DNA of 64,000 nt, taken from NCBI GenBank assembly GCA_022578965.1, contig MU400569.1, forward strand, positions 184,346 to 248,345. Direction: 5' to 3'. A program made the translations under genes and the position numbers. Source of the stretch: Xylaria sp. FL1777. Taxonomy: Eukaryota; Ascomycota; Sordariomycetes; Xylariales; Xylariaceae. Under the pieces are notes generated by a model. It did not search any database. It was not told the origin of the DNA and saw nothing but the letters and a program-made list of their open reading frames with translations. Below are positions 1 to 11,692 of the stretch, in pieces. Numbering within the stretch: position 1 is the first letter of the stretch; every line of letters begins with the position of its first letter.

Positions 1-1
1 C

Positions 2-530
2 ACAGCATTGTCGGTCTTTTCCAAACTGAGTCTATCTCAAGTATCTAGCATCTCGTTCTACGCATTACCCGTGTGTGCTATTGATCTACATAATAGCGAG
101 CTATACGTATTTGGTGAGGAGGGAGCGGCCTTTCCTGATCAACGCACAACTCCTTCTACCGCACCGAAACGGCCTGCACGCCCCAAGAGCCAAGTGATTG
201 AATCCTCTGCCAAACGGCCTAAGAGTCCCTCCCCGGGGACCGCGTCATCAGGAGCACTACAGGCGATTCGAAAGCGGAGTGGCCTGCTAGGTCGTTTCGC
301 GACTCCCCAACGAAGAATACAGGTGTCGGCGCCAGAAAACCCTGTGCATGTTACGCATGTGGGATACGACGATTATACTGACCAATTTACGGTATTAGAT
401 CCCATATCAACGTTCAGTAGCTGTCCTCAATCTAACTGGTTACTAGGGTCTACCTCGGGAGTGGCAACGGCGAATCACCGACACGTCAGAGCAGAGCGGC
501 ATATACGTACCGCCTAACGAGCAATACTAA
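2..530 (+). CDS. CRIB-domain (PAK-like) protein, 5'-partial, truncated after the CRIB
   Basis: The frame is open to the left edge of the window, so the start is outside. Exon 2-391, intron 392-446 (GTATTA donor, TCTAAC branch, TAG acceptor), exon 447-530. After a Pro/Lys/Ser-rich stretch the protein reads VSAPENPVHVTHVGYDD, then continues across the splice as QFT-GLPREWQRR, which is the CRIB/PBD signature (I-S-x-P-x(2,4)-F/V-x-H-x(2)-H-V-G) used by Ste20/Cla4-type p21-activated kinases to bind Cdc42 or Rac. A TAA comes 28 codons after the intron, and no protein kinase domain is recognisable in the next 3 kb. The likely reading is a truncated copy of a PAK gene or a CRIB-only protein. The CRIB assignment is firm; whether the gene is functional is unclear. 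Confidence 0.5.
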
Positions 531-3500
531 CAAAGAATCTCATGATTATAAAGCTCCTGAGATAAGGCGTATGACTACCTCTATGCGGTATGATGATTGT
601 ACATGCTTGGCCCACATCCTCGTGGCCAAATACGCTCACTTTATTCATCGGCGGGAAGGCGAAGAGATCTTGGGTGTGATGATGCAGCGGCTTCATCCAG
701 TCTCCTGTCACGCGAATTTTATTTCTCCTGTGACAGTTCTCACTGTTGGGGTTAATGTAAATCAGTAGTAGGGACTAGGAAAGGCGTTCCGTTCATTCCA
801 AAAACATAAAAATGTGAGCTATGCTATTTAAAAGAATGCTCCTCCTCCCCTACTATTACTCACAGTGATGGCAGATATTAGGCAGCGACTGACTGAGAAT
901 TTGCCATGCCAATAAGAATACTTTACGACTGTTATACCGCAATCATGGAGCCACCGAATAGCGGCTAAGCGGCGACCACTTCCTCAGGGGCTCCAGCTTC
1001 AACGGCGCGTCTAACCTCTTGGATACAAACATACAAACCCCGGTTTACTAGTGCTCTTAAGTTCTTGAACATTGGAATTCGCTCAGAAGCTGCGCCAAAT
1101 CATGGCATTACATGTATTCTTTCTCACATACGAATTATTAAACCGTCTTTTGGAACATACAAGTGTGTAGCATCACACCTATTCGACATCAACGCGTCTC
1201 TAGACACGTTTCTTTAAGGTGCAACAGAGAGAGGTCGAGAGAAAAAATCTAAGATACCCAGACTCCAGGTAGATGACACCTTCAATAATAGCTTTTAGGT
1301 TATTATGGCTTTCATGGTTATATGCGTGATCATATAGCGCAGATCACTAGAGTACTATCATTCCTATCACTAACATTTCCAGGGTTGATTTGCCTCCGAA
1401 CCCCTTACGTAGGATAGATTGGTAGAAAAGACGAATGCATGTATTCGGTCCGAAACGTCGCTGTTTTGATTTTCATCATTTCAAAATCATAGTACTTGAG
1501 CGTGCTACCTTGATCAGGCTACGTAGCAATACTGAGTTTGCCGTAGAGGCTAGAACGGCACTCAAGTGAGGTTACCTAGTTTCTGCGCCTATTTAAGGCC
1601 ACAAGGCCCTCGCTATCCTGCTTGGCCTATCGTATATAAACACGTAGCAATAAACTCAAACTCTGTTAGAACCGATTGTATACGTATAGCGCGTAAAGTC
1701 ATACTGCTCACTGTCGCCTCCAACCCAGTGGTATTTCTTGTGCATGTATAGATTATTTCTCTTTGGCGGTAATGAACCATGGGAGGATCGACCAGCTCTT
1801 TTTGGCCTCCGTTACGAGCTTAAATGTTAAGTGTTTAATAAATTCCCTCCTACGACCCGGTAGGGAGCTATTTTAGGGGCTTCGCGGGTAGGGGGCGGTG
1901 GGCTGGGCAGTCGACGCCCGTGGCATTAACTCTTTGCTTCCATGTCAGCACTCTTGCTTGAAAAACTACAATTATTGGAATGATTGAGGTAGATCTTCCC
2001 AAAGCGAGTTAACAGTACGCCTAGAACTTAGACCACTAGTAGAGGGATACTCGAAGAATCGAGTGGAATCGATCTACTAGATATACCCTCAGGTTGAGTA
2101 TAGATAAGATGACTACTGGAAGCAGATAGGACAAGAGCTTCGTCTACACACTAAACTAGGTACGCTGCCTAAGCCTTGCGTATGGCCGCGTCTAATTAGT
2201 CCGCTACTGCAGTTATTATTACTATAGGACATGGATTCAACGAGAAATAGATGTCTCCGTTTCCAATTAAAATATTCCCTAATTAAATTAGTGCAGCTTG
2301 TAAATCTGAGTTAGATCGCGTTGAGGCGGCTCAGGTATATTCTGCTCTAATATCACTTTGCTACTATAATCGATGCGGCCGCACGATCAGCAAGTTGTAG
2401 CTATATGTATTCTCCCAACCCCGAGAATGGACCCCGGATGAATTAAAGGCCTCTGAAATCACTTTAAGACCATTCGGCATTATCTTATTTGTTTAGTTGA
2501 GATGAGAGTTGTGAGTCAGGCCCATGGGCCAGCAATCACCAGCCTATACAAGAAAATCCCGCGATGGCATCTTCTAGAATACAGAGTGCCTGTCTCAGAT
2601 AGCTACATAGCTGCATACATGACAGCAAGAAAGGCCAAACTTCGGCCGTTTTCTGATGCCCAGGAGCGGCCTTAATTTGGTACCATCCACAACTTGTCGG
2701 CAATAGTAGAATGACTCCCCAACTACATCTTCTCAACAGACCATTATTGGCCCCTTTTCTTTTCTCCTCCCGCCCCCATGTCACCCCCACGCATACTCTC
2801 TACTAGAAATCGAGATTGCCCAGGTTAGATATACAATTCCCTACCTAATTTCAAGAAGTTGAAGCACACCATAATTGGCTACTGATTTCAGTCTTTATTG
2901 CTACGAAGGGATTTGATTCTATTTATTATTTATTACCCATTGTACGATGTGAAGATTATGATAATGCTAACGGATCTATATACTGTCTTTCCAAGGCAAT
3001 TTTCTACGAATATCACACGAAACACAGTGACCTATGCGACAGTCAAGGCAACACATTTCGCAGTCTACATGGGGATGCTAATTCTTCATATCTCTCATCA
3101 CGGACAAATCATAGCCAGTTTCACCTATTATTTCACACTCTACTAATCCCCATGACGATATAGGGAAGACTTGAAGCTTCCGGTTAGAACGGCATTGAAG
3201 CTACGGCTGTCTTCACACCTCATTCTAAATTTGCATCACTTTATTCCACTACAACTTTACGTACCATGCTATCCACTGAGTATATGTGGACGACGTAAGT
3301 GTCAATAAAGACCGTTGACGCAGATATACATAGATAATTTTCTGTACCAATCAGAGAAGCACCCGTATAGATATATTTAATGGTTGCGTTACCGCCGGAA
3401 TAAATACCCTTGTCAGCATATCATACAAAATGCGGAGGTGTAGTATCCAGATTGGACCTCTTTCCTCGCCTAAATTGCGGAAGGGAACGTATGACAACAT

Positions 3501-3593
3501 TGCGAATACCAACGACCCTAGAGCATCTGATAGAAGAAAAATGTATTTCGGCATGTTTGTCGGCTCAGCGAAGCGTGGGTCTCTAGCAATACA
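531..3593. other. Gene-poor stretch, no supported gene
   Basis: About 3 kb with only short open frames lacking recognisable domains, for example at 571-768, 2536-2790 and 2898-3146. Base composition is mildly AT-rich, without the extreme bias of the right-hand block. I see no RNA gene and no kinase continuation of the CRIB fragment. Confidence 0.5.
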
Positions 3594-3600
3594 TATATAT
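3594..3600 (+). promoter_or_regulatory. TATA-like box of the DUF1996 gene
   Basis: An alternating TATATAT run lies about 85 nt upstream of the ATG at 3681, at a plausible distance for a fungal core promoter. This is inferred from position and composition only. Confidence 0.3.
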
Positions 3601-3680
3601 GGTCGACCATGGCCTCAGACAATCCTCTTCCACCCTCTTAGGGCCAGCATCATCAAAGGTTTCTATTGTACCTTATCAAA

Positions 3681-5162
3681 ATGAAGTCTCTTCTCCTTAC
3701 CGTCACGCTCGCTGGGCTCTCTGAGGCCGCCCTTCGATTTGGCTGCGTAAGAAATCCTGAACCATCTTCATCCTACTCATTTCAATGAGCAGAATTTCAC
3801 ACAGGATTATCTTGAAAAACATCTGCTCTTATGCGTTTCCTAAGGTAAAGCATACTAACCTTGTGCGTTTTAGTCAACTTTGAGCATTCAACGCCTGGAT
3901 CCTGTCGTGGAATCTGGCAGTATCCCGTCGGCACATCTTCACCAGATCGTAGGTGGAAATGCCTTCAACGCGTCAATGGAACCTGCAAATGGAGACCCGG
4001 CCGAGAGAGCTACGTGCACTACATGCACGTTCAGTGAAGATTTCTCCAATTACTGGACTGCAGTGATGTTCGTGAGTGATCCTAGATCTTTCCCTTCCAG
4101 TTATGACTATTTCAAACTTAAACTACGGCGACTAACACTAAGCTTTGTAGTTCAAGCACCAAAATGGGTCGTATCAACGTGTTCCTATAATGGCAAACGA
4201 CGCCTTACCTCCTGGAATCAATGGTGGCATGACAATCTATTACACGCAACAGGACTTCTTCTCCAATGGAAACCAAAAGATCACAAGTTTCCCTAAGGTA
4301 AGCCACATGCACTTAAGCTATGGGCTGCCGGAATTCGAAGTATTGACGAGAACAGGGTTTCCGAATGACGGCGGGTAAAGTCACGGCTACCTCCAAGTAC
4401 AGCAAAGGATTGAAGTTTGTCTGCCTGCAAAACAAGTCGACCCGATTCCCCGAGCTCGACGAGTTCCCAACCCAGAAATGCGTTGGTGGTATTATGACAG
4501 TCCACCACTTCCCCGCGTTAGTCCCTCCCGAGCCCATAGCAGGAATATTTACTAAGCGGCAATAGATGCTGGGATGGCAAGAACCTTGACAGCCCAGATC
4601 ACCAAGCCCATATGTACAACACGGTGAACGATGCCTTCGTCAACTCGGGTGCTTGTCCGGCATCGCATCCTGGTAAGCCTGTCTCTATCTACCTTTCAAT
4701 CTGGATGTCTTCGAAGAGCACATCGACTGCCTAAGCGGGTTCAATTAGGTTCTAAATTCGCATGCTAATCTTACAAATCATAGTTCGCGTTCCGCAGGTT
4801 TCGTACGAGACACTCTGGGACACGGCCAAGTTCAACAACCTACCGTGGCCGACGGACGGATCACAGCCTTTCGTTCTAAGCTACGGAGATGAGTTGGGTT
4901 TCGGTACCCACGCAGACTACATGTTCGGATGGAAGGACGACGCTCTTCAGCGTGCCATGGACTCCAGCTGCATGTTCAACGCCTGCGAGAACGGAAACCC
5001 TCTCAAGTCCCAGCAACCAGCCCAGATGAACGCCTGCACAGTCAAGCCCACAACTGAGGAGAACATTGATGGCTGTAAGTCGCGTTTACCGGTGTTCACT
5101 AGATCTATACTGACGAATCCGATGCTATAGGGCTATCCAATCTTCCCGGAATGGGTGCATAA
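3681..5162 (+). CDS. Secreted DUF1996 family protein
   Basis: A seven-exon model: 3681-3746, 3874-4071, 4151-4297, 4356-4516, 4566-4672, 4784-5074, 5131-5162. All six introns are GT-AG, phases agree throughout, and the product is 333 aa. The first 16-17 residues (MKSLLLTVTLAGLSEA) look like a signal peptide. The mature part shows the DUF1996 pattern: RFGCSTLSIQRLDPVVE, HQIVGGNAF, the cysteine motif CTTCTFSEDFSNYW, LPPGINGGMTIYY, LQNKSTRFPELDEFP and YGDELGFGTHADYMFGW. DUF1996 proteins are secreted fungal proteins, sometimes joined to WSC domains. No WSC domain follows here. The biochemical role of the family is unknown; its many conserved Cys and His residues suggest a disulfide-stabilised or metal-binding fold. 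It is convergent with the next gene. Confidence 0.9.
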
Positions 5163-5837
5163 GAAAAACTTAACCGATCGTCCATATCGTTTCACCCTAT
5201 GAGCAACAGCTTCCCTGTTTAAAGACACATGCGTCCTGGTGTAGCCGAGATGGAGAGTGCGACGGATACAATAAATTGGTGCGAGTGTTGACACGAGAAC
5301 ATGTATTATCGTTAGAATTGAAGTTTAATTTTGTTCAAGTACCTACCTCATTTATAGGCTAAAAGTTCTCTAGTTCGCCTCACTCTTATTTTAAGAATCG
5401 ACTATAGTGCTTTACCTGTGGGTATCAAGTTCTTCTCTACGTTTTAACCCACAATGCCATTAAAATGACAGAGATAATGATAACGTAAATTGCGAAAGTC
5501 TAGTCAGCTTACATCACTTCTGAATACGAAAACACCCACAGAGGTAAAGTGGCTATTATGTGAACCGAGGCATTCGACCCCCTTATTGTCAGTTTCAAAG
5601 CATTGCTTCTTCAGTCGCGTTTTAGGTGTATAACCCCTTTTACTTTTTCATATGCTTTAGTTTAAATGTACATTACTGCTAGGTTTATGTACTGGGCTTA
5701 CCCTTGTTTTTAACATAGAAAGGTACAACAATGGTAATTTATCGGTAAGTTATTCGCTGGCAGAATATAAGAATCGAAATAAGCCATCAGCTTGATGACG
5801 ACTTGGTTATAGCTGAGCATCGAAGGCCCCCTCCTAT
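5163..5837. other. Convergent 3' spacer
   Basis: Spacer between two converging genes. It contains T-rich stretches suited to 3' end formation and no open frame or repeat that I can support. Confidence 0.5.
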
Positions 5838-7711
5838 TTATACCCTAGCAGGGCGTCTGCCCCTACACGACGGCTTCCCTCCCCTGTCTTTGCCGGGGCT
5901 CGCGGAGCTCGAAGGCGTAGGGGCTGAAGTGGCGATGACGGTGGCCGTGATGACTTGGGAGGTCGAGTCCACCGGGTCGACTACGACGGTTGTGTTTGAC
6001 GGCGACGCGGTCAGTGTCATGACATCAGAAGAGATGGGCGTCGCAGTTGAGTCGGTGGGACGAACGGACGTGAGCAAGGTGGTAGAGGGCGCAGCAGTTG
6101 AGGTGGCTGCTACGGCCTCGACGGCTGAGGTCGAGCCATTGCCACTGCCGCCGCCGTTGGAGATGCAGGCAAAGGAGATCTTGTTAGTGGTCTCGCTAGA
6201 ACCGCCGTAGGCGACGGGCTGCGACAGGTCCCAGGTCATATTGACGTAGGGCCAGCAGACCTTGCCGTCGGCTAGGGTAACCATGTCCCCAGCCACGTAG
6301 ACGTCGGTCTCGACGAGCGGCTCACCGACCTTCGCGCCCCGCGTCACGAGCTGGAAGCGCGTGCCCGTGAACTCGCCCTGGCAGCCCATTGCGATGACGG
6401 GGCAGTAGGGATTTTTGATCTCTTCCCCTGTTATCCGTCAGTGAGGGGTGGTGAGAGTGTGGAGTAGAAGAGGAAGAAGGCGAGTCACTTACACGTCACG
6501 ACAACGCTCTCGCCATCGAAGGCGGCGACGTGGGCGTTGGATGCGTCGGCGGTGCCCTGGGTGATCCAATTGACCTGGGAGTCGCCGTCCGCGGCGCCGA
6601 TCTCGAACGTGGCCTCCTCACCATCAAGCGTGTTCTTGTCGGAGAACTGGGCAATGGCGACGTTGCGGTTGTTGGTGCGGTTGCTGCATTGCGTGTTGCC
6701 GCCGCCGAGCCATTCGTTCTCTGTGAGATCGACAGCACCTCGCGAGACCCAGGCGAAAACGTAGGAGTCACTGTCGACGAGACGCACCACATTACTATAA
6801 GAGCCACTCATGCCGCCCATTGGCTCGCCGCTGCCGCCGTTGGTGGTGTTCTCGTTGGACACCTTGACGCCGCCCATGCCCTGGCCCGCGGTGTTTAGCC
6901 AGATTTCGCCCTGGTCCTCAGCGCAGAGGCTAGCGAACGGTGCCTCGTCGGCCGCTTCGAAGGCGATGCCCGTGTTGTGCGAGCAGCCCCACGAGCTGGT
7001 GGCACCGCTGATGGTCGTCAGCGTGCCGTCCGTCTTGACGTACTGGACGCTGTCACCGTAGTGGCCCTCAGCGTCGCCCGAGTATCTGCAGAATATGAGT
7101 GATAGTTCATAGTTCATGTGCACCGGCATTACCACTTACGCTGTGACGACGAAGTATGCACCATAAAGGCCCGCCTCCGAAGAGTAAACGAGGTCACCGT
7201 TGAGGTCAGGAGAGGCGAGAGAGCCCACGCTGGAATCCACATCAGGACCTGCAAGGAAAGTTTTCCATGTCTGGGTGCCATCGGTGTAGCGGTAGAGAAC
7301 GGCAACGGGAGTGCTGTCCGGAGGCGCATTGGCGGTCCCTGAAGGCAGCGCCTCGTTGGTCAGTAGGGCGAAGCCGTCGTCGTGAGCAACCAAGCCTCCT
7401 GCCTCCTTAGCACCTTCAATAGTCACGGCAGAGCCGACAGCGACGAATGTGTCGGGATCAACTTGTTGAACGTGCACATCAGTCTCGCTTGAGTCGAGAT
7501 AGGCGAGGAAAGCCGACTTGCCATCGGGAGAAACGGCAAAAGGAGTGCGGCGATGATGAGGAAGGTTGGTCCAGTAAGCCTCCTTCACGGGCTTAAAGGA
7601 GAAGTCCAACGCCAGGGAGTCGACATGCTTCTCGAGTGAGGTCGATCCGAGGCCCTGGGAGAGGACGGATGTAAAGGCGCACGTCAGCGCGGCGAATGTA
7701 TGAAAATACAT
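5838..7711 (-). CDS. Secreted hypothetical protein, possibly beta-propeller, with Ser/Thr-rich tail
   Basis: Three exons on the minus strand: 7711-7140, 7085-6493 and 6427-5838, joined by GTAAGT-type introns of 54 and 65 nt, giving about 584 aa. The ATG at 7711 is preferred over an in-frame one 13 codons upstream because MYFHTFAALTCAFTSVLSQG then forms a typical signal peptide. The body has repeating blocks of aspartate/glycine-rich strands (FAVSPDGKSAFLAYLD, SPDLNGDLVYSSEAGLYG, SYVFAWVSRGAVDLTENEW), suggestive of a beta-propeller, but I do not recognise a named family. The last 100 residues are Ser/Thr/Val-rich, as in cell-wall or heavily O-glycosylated proteins. The final PSCRGRRPARV is not a GPI-type hydrophobic tail, so a missed last intron is possible. 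Confidence 0.75.
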
Positions 7712-7830
7712 GGTTGTAACGAATGTTAAATCGGATCTTTTGACCCGCAAAAGAACGTGACGAATCGAATTGAAGGATGGTAATTGATCAAGAGCTAAGG
7801 GACCGACGTGTCAATGGCACCTTACTTTCG

Positions 7831-7838
7831 TTTTTATA
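7831..7838 (-). promoter_or_regulatory. TATA-like box of the secreted hypothetical gene
   Basis: On the minus strand the sequence reads TATAAAAA about 120 nt upstream of the start at 7711. Assigned by position only. Confidence 0.3.
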
Positions 7839-7849
7839 TCATCTTTATC

Positions 7850-9088
7850 CTAGGCTTTGGTCTCGGGGCCTCGAGATTGTCCTCGTTTGTTGCCCCAGAC
7901 CCCTGGATTTCGTCTGGCCAAGCTTCGTTTTGCGTATAGCGTGTCGGATTTAGAGTAGGCACCCAAGACCTTCAGCTGTTCAGCCTCCTTACACCGTCAG
8001 TATGTCGGGATGACCTGTTCCGAGCCTCTTTTCAATACTTAGTTTGGCATCCTTTCACCGTCCCTGGGTCATCTACAGTAGTGTATGTTAACGCCAAGTT
8101 GTTCATACTGGTCAGGGTGTCGGGATAATCCGCCCGCAGTTCTCGCCATACCCCGTCCAATAAGTCTTTTCCAGACCTGACTGTGTTAAATAATACCGGC
8201 ATGGACATCAGAAAAGCAGAATTGCTAGGCCACCGGTATATACTGTTTTTGTAGTAACTGACTTTCTCAGGGGAGAAAACTAGAATACGAGACTTAATCC
8301 AACAGGGTTGTGTTATCCTATTTGATGGCGAAGGTAGATTATCATTGGCCAGAGATATACTGGGTCTGTGAGCGAAAGAGAGTTCTGTTGGTGGGAATTA
8401 CTGCGCAGGTTCAAGTACGGTGGATTGGATTATATTAAGTAGGTACTTAATTAGTACTAAGCACTGAGTACAGGGGACTAATTTCGGATACTAAAACCAA
8501 ACCAACTCTTCATCATTCACTTGCACAAGCTTCGGTGACACAAATTCTACGATCCCAGCAGTCGCTCGGGTCCTATAAAGTCTGATGTTGCTTATATAAG
8601 GCTATTCGGTTTTCCCGTAGTGGCACGGCTCATAGACGAGGGTAATGTAAGATATGGTCTCATGGCCTCAAGGTTCAGCCGCCTAATTAATTTCTACTGG
8701 CAAGACCAAGGGTGAAAGGAAGGGTACAATTCTGAAGGGCCTGTGTCGTCCCCTTGATGGCGATATAGAAATTTACTAATCTAAGAGTCACCAAAGTCCA
8801 TGGAGGTGATGTAACGGACCTTTTCCATTCAATAAGTACATGAGCCGTCCTTCTCATTTTTGCATGACATCACAGCTAAGGCGAAGACTACGGGTAAATT
8901 TCTCTCACAAGAATCCTTCGAAAACACTGCCTCGTTCAAATAAACAAAATAAAAAGGAGAAAAAAATATTTACGGATCAAGACAACCTATAGATACTCAA
9001 TAGAAGTAAAGAACATTAACGAAAACTGTGCAAGCGCCTATATAATTCCGATTAAATTCACAGTAACATTCCGCATCTAATCAATGCA
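7850..9088. other. Intergenic, nothing recognised
   Basis: About 1.2 kb between the promoter side of the secreted protein gene and the 3' end of the amine oxidase gene. It carries only short, stop-rich frames. Confidence 0.5.
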
Positions 9089-11584
9089 TCAATGCGTCCC
9101 ATTGGCGCCATTCGTCCCGTTCGCACAGCAGCCATTCCCATTCGCGAAAGCAAGCGTACTCAGCTTGTCGGTGGCGTCGACGACGGCGGCGCCCTTCGCC
9201 GCGACCTGGCTGGGCGTGCTGCAGAAGCTGGGCGGGACGTCCATGACGGGGTTGTTGGAGAAGAAGTTGCGCGGCCGCAGCAGCAGCGTGATGGGCTCGG
9301 CGGGCATCACGGGGAAGTCCTCGGGGGCCGGGATGTGCGTCACCCCGAAGGTGTGCCAGAGCACGACGTTCGTGTTGTCGATGGACTCGCTGCCGTCGCC
9401 CATCCATTCCGGCAGCCCGAGCGAGGGCTCGCCCGACGTCTGGGGTACGTGGCGGCCGGCGGGCCAGAGTTGATCGTCTTGGTCTGTTTAATAGTTAGCT
9501 ATGTTTGGCAGAGTAGGTTGATGCGAGATGTGTATGCTTACATTTCGTGACGTGGACGGTGTGTCTAGCGAATCCTGCGCGCTTCCATACAAGGGAGCCT
9601 TCCTTGGGTAGTAAACGGGGAGCCTCCCGGCTGACAAGCTTGTAACCAGAGGGCTTCCCACTGTAAGGATGCAATTTATTCGTATTGCAGATGTCCCAAG
9701 TGCGACTCGTAGAACCGTCGTAGTCGGTCACTGACTCCCCAACCGTCGAGAATTTTGTTCGCTTGGCAAAAAAGGCGTTGCCGTAATAGTTCTCTGGGCT
9801 TCCAACTGGGGCTTCGGAAGCTACAGCATCAGTCATGAAGACTGTGTTATTGGGGCCGTCTACATTGGCGTCGATACGTAAACAGAAGAGGTGCTGGTGG
9901 TTATGGGCATTGACGCCTGCATGGGCCGATTAGCTAATCAGATTCAGGGGCATGTGTAGGGTAGCTCAGCTCAGATTCTCTTACCTGGGTATACTTGTGT
10001 TCCCCATCCATGTGTGTCCTCGCTGGGATCCATGGTGTATGTGTTTAGAATGCCCGTGAGTTTGATCTCAGGCTGGATAGTTCCGTCTTGCTACAATTCA
10101 CGTAACGTTATTAAATCACTCGTGATAGTAGCAGCTTCTAAAGAAGTTATCTTACATGGAAAATCCACTGTTGAAAGTTAGCGATTAATCGACGAAACGA
10201 AGTTAATGTTTATTTACCTGGATAGCATATTCATAGTTTGCAGCCGTAAATATTTGCTGAACTATCAGTTTCCTTGCTCTCGTTACGATGACGGATTCAT
10301 CGCGGAAATCAGTGTGCTTAAATAAGATACCGGCGTCTTCTTCGTGAATACATACTGTAGGGTCTTGCATTAGTATTCTGTCTAAGGATGGAGTAGCCTT
10401 TCGTGAGGAGATATGAGAAGCACTTACTAGCATTCTTGATTGTTCGAATAGCACCAGATCTGGTAGGGAATTCGGCATCTAGATAATGAATTGAACCTTT
10501 ACAGTCGCAGCCTAGAGATAAGCTATTTGTCATGTAACCGGCACCATACTCTCCAAGGTCAAATGCATGTTTTCGATGGTGAGGGTATTCGGGATTGCCA
10601 CTAAACATGCTTTAGTACAGCTCATCGCCGCAAATCAATAGATACGTATAAAGAAGCGAACTCACTATGGTACCACCATTTCGGCCAAGGACAGTCGATA
10701 GAATATCGGTCGCACGTTACCCTTGTCATTGAACGTGATGTTGTTGAGGACAATACCTTCCCTATAGTTGAATCCAATATGGAACTTCCAGTTTTGCCAC
10801 TCGACCTCCCTACCAGTAATCGTAAAGGATACACCGTCAGGTTGTGTGATGTTGATTGGCTTGAGATTATTCCTGTAACCGCCAGACTTTTCCACTGCAG
10901 CAGGATGGTAGTTGATAGCTTGCGCCTTACTCAGGGGTCTCCTGACCTTGGGGATATCAATAGCAATAACTTCCCTCTTTTCTCCATCATATATAGGACA
11001 GAAGTCTAGAGGATATTGGTATTGACAATCGTCCACATTGGGTCGGTAGTACATCAAGGCCTGTTGCAGGCGGATTTTGTTGCCGTGTCGCTCATCAAAG
11101 CCAATGGTCCACGGGTCACAGTAGACCTTGTCCATGTCTTCTCTGGAGATGCCGCTGATCTCACACTGTTCAATAACCTTTGGGTCTTTACGGCAGACAT
11201 GCTCGACCGCGGTCAATTCTTCCATTGTAATCTAGCCTAGTTAGTCGTGTCTTCATTTGATCGAGTTGAAGGGGTGTTTACTATTGGCTGTAACCCGTCC
11301 AACAACTCCCATTTAGTGATGGTACCCGACGCAAGATCTACCAGCCCATCGTAAACCTTGCCCCCAGGTGCAATAACCACAACATCTGCGATTCTGGCTG
11401 GCCGAGGAGTAGAAGGGTCCTCGAGCCATTTAGTCATTACCGCCTTGCGCGGCTCATGGAGAGAGACAACATTGAAGAAGAGCTCCCCATGTGCCTTCTT
11501 GACAAGTTCGACGGCTGATTGAATCTCAACCTGAGAGAGAGGATCCAAGGGGTGGGGGAGAAGATCTGATGACGCGGCAACCAT
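9089..11584 (-). CDS. Copper amine oxidase (topaquinone-dependent)
   Basis: Eight exons on the minus strand: 11584-11282, 11231-10666, 10600-10428, 10354-10218, 10167-10156, 10090-9985, 9916-9542, 9483-9089, giving 688 aa, the normal size for a fungal copper amine oxidase. It oxidatively deaminates primary amines to aldehyde, ammonia and hydrogen peroxide. Visible hallmarks are the catalytic-base region FDLGEYG (Asp about 304), the topaquinone precursor Tyr about 388 in AANYEYAI, the HNHQHLF copper ligands (His about 439 and 441), and the third ligand in GVTHIPAPEDFPVMP (His about 607). There is no signal peptide and no C-terminal SKL-type signal (it ends NGTH), so a cytosolic location is likely. 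Exon 5 is only 12 nt and encodes WIFH; it is needed to keep the conserved AIQWIFHQDGT segment. The C-terminal tail is Asn/Gly-rich. Confidence 0.93.
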
Positions 11585-11684
11585 GTTGATGTTAGGGATG
11601 AATAGAGATGTGAGATGGAAACGATATTGTTACATGAATGGAAATGGATTTGATGTTGGAAGTTTGAATTGGCATCTAGTCACC

Positions 11685-11692
11685 TATATATA
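11685..11692 (-). promoter_or_regulatory. TATA-like box of the copper amine oxidase gene
   Basis: A TATATATA run about 100 nt upstream of the amine oxidase start at 11584. Positional inference only. Confidence 0.35.

Noticed and set aside
571..768. Open frame with SHDYKAPEIRR-like text before it, briefly resembling a kinase APE motif
   Set aside because: The match is a few residues only, the frame differs from the CRIB frame, the distance is wrong for a PAK kinase domain, and no other kinase motif is nearby.
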